NCBI RefSeq assembly: GCF_004570845.1
Contig: NZ_SPQZ01000002.1
Location: 434,001 to 498,000 of the forward strand
From: Orlajensenia leifsoniae
GTDB lineage: Bacteria; Actinomycetota; Actinomycetes; Actinomycetales; Microbacteriaceae
Direction: 5' to 3'
Length of the DNA: 64,000 nt
The notes beneath the pieces were generated by a model. The model saw only the letters and a program-made list of their open reading frames with translations, did no database searches and was not told the DNA's origin. A program made the position numbers and the translations under genes. Shown here piece by piece: positions 59,435 through 64,000 of the stretch. Positions within the stretch are counted from its first letter, which is position 1. Every line of letters begins with the position of its first letter.

Positions 59435-61114
59435 ATGACCAATCTGCTGAGATCGACCGCCAACCCTGCCGGCGGCCACGGAGGAGGCGTGCGCGGCGAC
59501 AACATGCCCCGCCGCTCCTCGCTCTTCGAAGGCCGCTTCGGCCGCATGTTCCGTGAGCTTCCGCCCGCTGCCTGGCCCGCGACGGCGCTCCGCCGCCTCG
59601 GTGAGGCCATGACGGCCGAGCCCGAGCGCGATCCACTCGACCCGACCAAGCCGTTCGCGGCGAAGGAGACCGACGACATCGTGCAGGATCCCGAGGAGAA
59701 CCCCGGCCTGCCGTCGGGTTACACCTACTTCGGCCAGTTCGTCGACCACGACATCACCTTCGATCCCGCATCCGTGATGCAGAAGATCAACGATCCCGAC
59801 GCCCTCGTCGACTTCCGCACCCCGCGTCTCGACCTCGACTCGATGTACGGGCGCGGGCCGGACGACCAGCCCTACCTGTTCGACGGCAAGAAGTTCCGCC
59901 TGGGACGCGTGCTGACCGAACTCGGCGTGCCGAGCCCCCGCCGCGACCTGCCGCGCTACATCGACGTCCAGGATCCGGATGCCGCCCATCGGGCTCTCAT
60001 CGGCGACAAGCGCAACGACGAGAACGTCATCGTCGCGCAGCTGCACGCGTCGATGCTGCAGTTCCACAACAAGCTCGTCGACGAGTACCCCGGAGCGAGC
60101 TTCGCCGACGTGCAGCAGCAGGTGCGCTGGCACTATCAATGGCTCGTGATCAACGACTACCTGGTACGGATCTGCGGCTCAGAGCTCATCGACGCCATCC
60201 TGCCCGGTCGAGGGCAGGCGCTGCCGACCCAGGACCAGAAGCCGAAGCTGGGCTTCTACCACTACAAGAACGCGCCGTTCATGCCCATCGAGTTCTCGGT
60301 GGCCGCCTACAGGTTCGGCCACTCGATGATCCGCCCGATCTACAGGCTGAACATCCACCTCGACGGGGGAGACGACGTGAGGGCGGCGACGGATGACGAA
60401 CGCCGCCGCGGCCTCGACGGACGCTTCTTCATCTTCGCCGGCGTGCAGCGCCGAGGGCTCAACGGGTTCGACACCTTCCCGTCGCCCTGGGCCATCGACT
60501 GGAGTCTGTACTTCGACCGCACCGGGCAGCTTCCCGTCGGCGGGAAGAAGCGAGTGCAGCCCTCGTACAAGTTCGACACCTCGCTGGTGAACCCGCTGGG
60601 ATTCCTGCCTGAGTTCTCCAAGGCCGGCGTCGACGAACCGCCGCTCACGATCGATCACCTGCAGGCCGCTCCCGCGCGTCCGTCGCGCGACCCGGCCAAC
60701 CTCGCCGTGCGCAACCTGCTGCGCGGCATGGCACTGGAGCTGCCGAGCGGTCAGGCCGTCGCCGACGCCATGGGTATCGCGCGCATCCCCGACGAGCGTC
60801 TGTGGGTCGGCAAGGCCGCCGAAGGCGAGGAACGGAAGCCGATCACCGAGGTGCACGAGAGCTTCGCGAACAACGCGCCGCTCTGGTACTACATCCTCGC
60901 CGAGTCGCAGGAGATCTGGACGGCCGCCGGCGATGCCTCGGCGACCATGCACCTCGGCCCCGTCGGCGGACGCATCGTCGCCGAGACCCTGATCGGCATG
61001 ATCGCGGCCGACGGCGGCTCCTACCTCACGCAGAGTCCCAACTGGCAGCCGGAGGTGCATGGGCGCAGGCTCGCCACCGTCGGCGACCTGCTCGCCTTCG
61101 CCGACGAGGCCTAG
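59435..61114 (+). CDS. Animal-type heme peroxidase family protein
   Basis: 559 residues. Distal His105 in YFGQFVDHDITFDP, LDLDSMYGRGPDDQPYLFDG, GDKRNDENVIVAQLHASMLQ and the likely proximal His in AAYRFGHSMIRP, in the order of the peroxidase-cyclooxygenase superfamily. No signal peptide. Oxidises halides, phenols or lipids with H2O2; substrate unknown. ATG 59435 with GAAGGA upstream. Confidence 0.9.
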   Translation: MTNLLRSTANPAGGHGGGVRGDNMPRRSSLFEGRFGRMFRELPPAAWPATALRRLGEAMTAEPERDPLDPTKPFAAKETDDIVQDPEENPGLPSGYTYFGQFVDHDITFDPASVMQKINDPDALVDFRTPRLDLDSMYGRGPDDQPYLFDGKKFRLGRVLTELGVPSPRRDLPRYIDVQDPDAAHRALIGDKRNDENVIVAQLHASMLQFHNKLVDEYPGASFADVQQQVRWHYQWLVINDYLVRICGSELIDAILPGRGQALPTQDQKPKLGFYHYKNAPFMPIEFSVAAYRFGHSMIRPIYRLNIHLDGGDDVRAATDDERRRGLDGRFFIFAGVQRRGLNGFDTFPSPWAIDWSLYFDRTGQLPVGGKKRVQPSYKFDTSLVNPLGFLPEFSKAGVDEPPLTIDHLQAAPARPSRDPANLAVRNLLRGMALELPSGQAVADAMGIARIPDERLWVGKAAEGEERKPITEVHESFANNAPLWYYILAESQEIWTAAGDASATMHLGPVGGRIVAETLIGMIAADGGSYLTQSPNWQPEVHGRRLATVGDLLAFADEA

Positions 61115-61162
61115 TCGCGCTCCACCACCAGGGGGCACCGTGCTGTTCGCAGCCGGTGCCCC

Positions 61163-61168
61163 TATCCT
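61163..61168 (+). promoter_or_regulatory. -10 TATCCT of the GH15 gene
   Basis: Hexamer, spacer GTGCCC, ATG 61175. Leaderless-type; favours this ATG over 61169. Confidence 0.6.
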
Positions 61169-61174
61169 GTGCCC

Positions 61175-62962
61175 ATGGCCAGCCGACCCATCGAGGACTA
61201 CGCGCTCCTCAGCAACTGCCGCACAGCAGCCCTCGTCAGCTCGGAGGGGAGCATCGACTGGCTCTGCCTCCCGCGCTACGACTCGCCGTCCACCTTCGGA
61301 GCCCTCCTCGGCACCGAGGAGAACGGGGCCTGGTCACTGCGGCCGACGGATGCCGCAGCCACCGTCACCCGCGCCTACGACGGCGACACCTTCATCCTCG
61401 TGACCACGTGGACCACCGCGACGGGCGAGGTGGAGGTCATCGACCTGATCGCGCGCGGCGTCGGCCGCGTCGACGTGCTGCGCGAGGTGCGCGGAATCCG
61501 GGGATCGGTGGAGATGGGGATGGAGGTGCGCATCCGTTTTGGGTATTCGACGGCGCTGCCCTGGGTGCGACGGATCGACGGCGACACCGGTCAGGCCCTG
61601 CTCGCGATCGCCGGCCCCGATGCCGTCATCGTCCGCGGGCGGCCTCGACTGGAGGCCGTCGACAACGCCCACCGGGCCACCTTCACGGTCGCGGCGGGGG
61701 AACAGGTGCCGATCTCACTGACCTGGTACCCGTCGCATCGCAACACCCCCGACCGTCTGGACCATGCCGTCGCCGTCGCCGACACCCGCGCCTGGTGGAC
61801 CGACTGGGCCAGCCGCTGGGAGCACCGAGGTCCCTACCGCGACGCCGTCGAGCGCTCGCTGCTCGTGCTGCGTGCGCTCACCCACGAGGGAACCGGCGGC
61901 ATCGTGGCTGCCGCGACGACCTCCCTGCCCGAGCAGCCCGGTGGCCCGCGCAACTGGGACTACCGCTACGTCTGGCTGCGCGACGCCGCCCTCACCCTGC
62001 AGGCGCTCGCCGATCACGGCTACAACGAGGAGGTGGCGCACTGGCGGTCCTGGCTGCTGCGCGCCATCGCCGGCGATCCCGGCGACGTGCAGATCCTGTA
62101 CGGACTCGCTGGCGAGCGCTACCTGCCGGAGCGCGAGCTCCACAGCTTCCCCGGCTACGCCGAGTCGCTCCCCGTGCGGGTGGGCAACGGCGCCGTCGAC
62201 CAGTACCAGGCCGACGTCATCGGCGAGGTTATGGTCGCCCTGCACGTCGCTCGGGAGAACGGCCACGGCGACCTCGAGAACGCCTGGCCGTTGCAGCGCG
62301 CTCTGCTGGGCTTCCTCGAGGAGAACTGGCAACGGCCCGACCAGGGCATCTGGGAGATCCGCGGCGATGCACTCTTCTTCACCCATTCCCGGGTCATGCT
62401 CTGGGCGGCATTCGATCGCGGCGTCGCCGCCATCGAGCAGTTCGGGGCCGAGGGGCCGGTGGACACCTGGCGGACGCTCCGGGACACCCTGCGTGCCGAG
62501 ATCGACGAGAAGGGCGTCGACCCCGAACGCGGCTGCTTCGTGCAGCACTACGGTTCGGCCGAGGTCGACGCGTCACTGTTGATCCTCCCGCAGGTGGGCT
62601 TCTGCGCGGCAGACGATCCACGGATGCTGGCGACTGTCGCCGCGATCGAGTCCGACCTGCTCCACCACGGCCTCGCGCAGCGCTACAGGACCGAGGCCGG
62701 AGTCGACGGGTTGCCGCCGGGGGAGAACCCGTTCCTCGCCTGCTCGTTCTGGCTCGCCCACCAGTACGCGGAGTCGGGCCGCCTGGGGGATGCCCTCGCG
62801 CTCATGGACCGCCTCGTGGGCCTGAGCAACGACGTCGGCCTGCTCGCCGAGGAGGTCGACCCCCTCACCGGGCACCACTGGGGCAACATCCCGCAGGCGC
62901 TCTCGCACCTCGCCCTCGTGCAGGCGGCGGATGCGATCGGCCGGGCGGAGGCGCGACTCTGA
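61175..62962 (+). CDS. Glycoside hydrolase family 15 protein (glucoamylase/trehalase type)
   Basis: 595 residues. N-terminal beta-sandwich beginning IEDYALLSNCRTAALVS and IDWLCLPRYDSPSTF. (alpha/alpha)6 barrel with NWDYRYVWLRDAALTLQAL, DQYQADVIGEV, and HHWGNIPQALSHLALV near the C-terminus. Cytosolic. Actinobacterial members include trehalases and glucoamylases; a link to the GlgC/GlgA glucan pathway in this window is plausible but unproven. Confidence 0.9.
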   Translation: MASRPIEDYALLSNCRTAALVSSEGSIDWLCLPRYDSPSTFGALLGTEENGAWSLRPTDAAATVTRAYDGDTFILVTTWTTATGEVEVIDLIARGVGRVDVLREVRGIRGSVEMGMEVRIRFGYSTALPWVRRIDGDTGQALLAIAGPDAVIVRGRPRLEAVDNAHRATFTVAAGEQVPISLTWYPSHRNTPDRLDHAVAVADTRAWWTDWASRWEHRGPYRDAVERSLLVLRALTHEGTGGIVAAATTSLPEQPGGPRNWDYRYVWLRDAALTLQALADHGYNEEVAHWRSWLLRAIAGDPGDVQILYGLAGERYLPERELHSFPGYAESLPVRVGNGAVDQYQADVIGEVMVALHVARENGHGDLENAWPLQRALLGFLEENWQRPDQGIWEIRGDALFFTHSRVMLWAAFDRGVAAIEQFGAEGPVDTWRTLRDTLRAEIDEKGVDPERGCFVQHYGSAEVDASLLILPQVGFCAADDPRMLATVAAIESDLLHHGLAQRYRTEAGVDGLPPGENPFLACSFWLAHQYAESGRLGDALALMDRLVGLSNDVGLLAEEVDPLTGHHWGNIPQALSHLALVQAADAIGRAEARL

Positions 62963-63021
62963 GGAGCCGGTCCGTCAGTACGGCCGGCGCGGCTCGCAGC
63001 GGCGCTGTCGTCGGCCACGGG

Positions 63022-63027
63022 TAGCTT
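63022..63027 (+). promoter_or_regulatory. -10 TAGCTT of the YedK-like gene
   Basis: Hexamer, spacer GAAGCC, ATG 63034. Fits the requirement that Met1 be followed directly by Cys2. Confidence 0.6.
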
Positions 63028-63033
63028 GAAGCC

Positions 63034-63750
63034 ATGTGCGGTCGCTTCGTCATCTCCGACACCCAGCCCGACCTCGTGGCCCTGTTCGACATCGAGATCG
63101 TCGGCGAGAACCTTCCGGGTCCGAGCTGGAACATTCGCCCGACCGACCAGGTGCCGATCGTGCTCGAGTCGACCAAGGGCGGCCCGGCCGTGCGCCGCCT
63201 CGAGTCCGCCCGCTGGTCGCTGGTGCCGTCGTTCGCGAAGGAGCTGGCGTCGCCGTATCCGACGTTCAACGCGCGCTCGGAGGACGTGGCCGAGAAGGCC
63301 AGCTTCGCGGCATCCGTCGCCACGAGACGAGCGCTCATCCCCACCGACGGCTACTACGAGTGGCACACCGACGGCGCGGCCAAGACGCCGTACTTCGTGC
63401 ATCCGCCCGAGGGTGAGCGCATGGCCTTCGCCGGTCTGTACTCGTGGTGGCGTGACCCGTCCAAGGCCGAGACCGACCCGTCGCGGTGGGTGCTGTCGGC
63501 CACCATCCTGACCATGGACGCCGTCGCTCCGCTCGATGCCCTGCATCCGCGCACCCCCGTCGTCCTTCCCGACTGGATGTGGGACACCTGGCTCGACCCC
63601 GACGAGGAGGCCGACCAGGAGTTCGTCGACGCCGCCGTCGAGGCTGCACGCCCGACCGCGGCGACACTGGAGTTCCACGAGGTGGCCCCGGTACGCGAGA
63701 ACGGCCCGAGCCTGATCGAGCCTGCGGTGATCCCCGTCGGCTCGTTGTGA
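63034..63750 (+). CDS. SRAP domain protein (YedK/HMCES), abasic-site shield
   Basis: 238 residues. Cys2 (MCGRFV), Asn79 in FNARSE, Glu109 in GYYEW and His171 in LHPRTPV are the four active-site residues of the SRAP family. Cys2 forms a covalent bond to abasic sites in single-stranded DNA after removal of Met1. No LexA box is seen upstream, so despite the family's 'SOS' name it looks constitutive. Confidence 0.93.
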   Translation: MCGRFVISDTQPDLVALFDIEIVGENLPGPSWNIRPTDQVPIVLESTKGGPAVRRLESARWSLVPSFAKELASPYPTFNARSEDVAEKASFAASVATRRALIPTDGYYEWHTDGAAKTPYFVHPPEGERMAFAGLYSWWRDPSKAETDPSRWVLSATILTMDAVAPLDALHPRTPVVLPDWMWDTWLDPDEEADQEFVDAAVEAARPTAATLEFHEVAPVRENGPSLIEPAVIPVGSL

Positions 63751-63825
63751 GCACGGGGCGTCGACGCCTCAGAGGATCGGGGAGAGCGGCCTGAAACCGG
63801 AGGAAACATTTCTTCCGGAAACGAC

Positions 63826-63854
63826 GAAGGCCCCGGTCATCGACCGGGGCCTTC
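63826..63854. terminator. Strong hairpin between the YedK gene and tRNA-Leu
   Basis: Perfect 13-bp stem GAAGGCCCCGGTC (63826-63838) / GACCGGGGCCTTC (63842-63854), ATC loop. On the minus strand it follows the tRNA by 17 bases and is trailed by GTCGTTTCC. A second hairpin CCGGAGGAAA/TTTCTTCCGG lies at 63798-63819. Likely bidirectional. Confidence 0.8.
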
Positions 63855-63871
63855 ACTGTCTCAACACAGTG

Positions 63872-63956
63872 TGCGCGAAGGGGGACTTGAACCCCCACGC
63901 CCTATACGGGCACTAGCACCTCAAGCTAGCGCGTCTACCAATTCCGCCATCCGCGC
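63872..63956 (-). tRNA. tRNA-Leu (anticodon GAG)
   Basis: 85-base class II tRNA. Acceptor GCGCGGA (63956-63950) pairs with TTCGCGC (63879-63873); discriminator A at 63872. Anticodon loop TTGAGGT with GAG at 63922-63920, T-arm GGGGGTTCAAGTCCCCC, and the long variable arm expected of tRNA-Leu. CCA is not encoded. Reads CUC/CUU codons. Confidence 0.97.
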
Positions 63957-64000
63957 GTGTTGTTTGCGAGCCATGGTTTCCCCGGCCCGAGGTAAGACAT

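Noticed and set aside
63034-63750. LexA-controlled SOS gene, as suggested by the family name
   Set aside because: No TCGAAC-type palindrome lies in the 70 bases upstream; a leaderless-type promoter is present instead.

Overview
The window is 64 kb of very GC-rich DNA (Asp mostly GAC, Leu mostly CTC/CTG, frequent GTG starts) from an actinobacterium. Gene content points to the Microbacteriaceae or a close relative: a divergent glgC/glgA pair, a DUF3099 / small Cys-containing protein / SURF1 operon, an imuA-imuB-dnaE2 mutasome with an actinobacterial LexA box, rifampin ADP-ribosyltransferase, PASTA-bearing penicillin-binding protein, DUF3097 and tRNA-Leu(GAG). The genus cannot be fixed from this stretch. 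I annotate 61 protein genes, one of them cut by the left edge, and one tRNA. No gap exceeds 300 bases, and I found no insertion sequence, integrase, phage gene or CRISPR array.

Layout. 1-7.7 kb: a MalT-like LuxR regulator (partial), an arylsulfatase/SHOCT-protein operon, a DUF7144 membrane protein, a GIY-YIG protein with two Cys clusters, a histidine phosphatase. 7.7-17.6 kb: housekeeping and envelope genes (deazaflavin-type reductase, secreted transglycosylase-like protein, MpaB-like oxygenase, GH3 lipoprotein, TMEM175 channel, FUSC protein, AlkZ-type protein, ABC-F ATPase). 17.7-24.4 kb: SURF1 operon, fabG, serB, glgC/glgA, lone ABC ATPase, zinc-independent ribosomal protein L31. 24.4-31 kb: an apparent stress/transport cluster (three-helix-bundle protein, DUF1269, APC permease, DcuA/B-type carrier, M20 peptidase, second DUF7144, HdeD). 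31-45 kb: SDR-exonuclease fusion, hydrolase/glycosyltransferase pair, sirtuin, TrmH methyltransferase, D,D-carboxypeptidase, SGNH hydrolase, helicase, class A PBP. 45-52.4 kb: small accessory enzymes, the rifampin-resistance gene arr, an HxlR-controlled operon, and an Lrp / MbfA-like iron-transporter pair. 52.5-64 kb: DUF3097, the SOS mutasome, heme peroxidase, GH15 glucanase, YedK/HMCES and tRNA-Leu.

Regulation is unusually legible. Twenty genes have a TANNNT -10 hexamer exactly 6 or 7 bases before the start codon, the pattern expected of leaderless transcripts. This rule also fixes several start codons. Three local regulatory structures stand out. First, a 49-bp tandem triplication carries the arr promoter, start codon and first codons. 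Second, the control region of the HxlR operon has back-to-back -10 elements inside a palindrome. Third, a LexA box sits in the imuA promoter. The most surprising coding feature is a single 505-codon frame joining an NAD(P)-binding protein to a DnaQ-type exonuclease, with a leaderless-type promoter at the junction.
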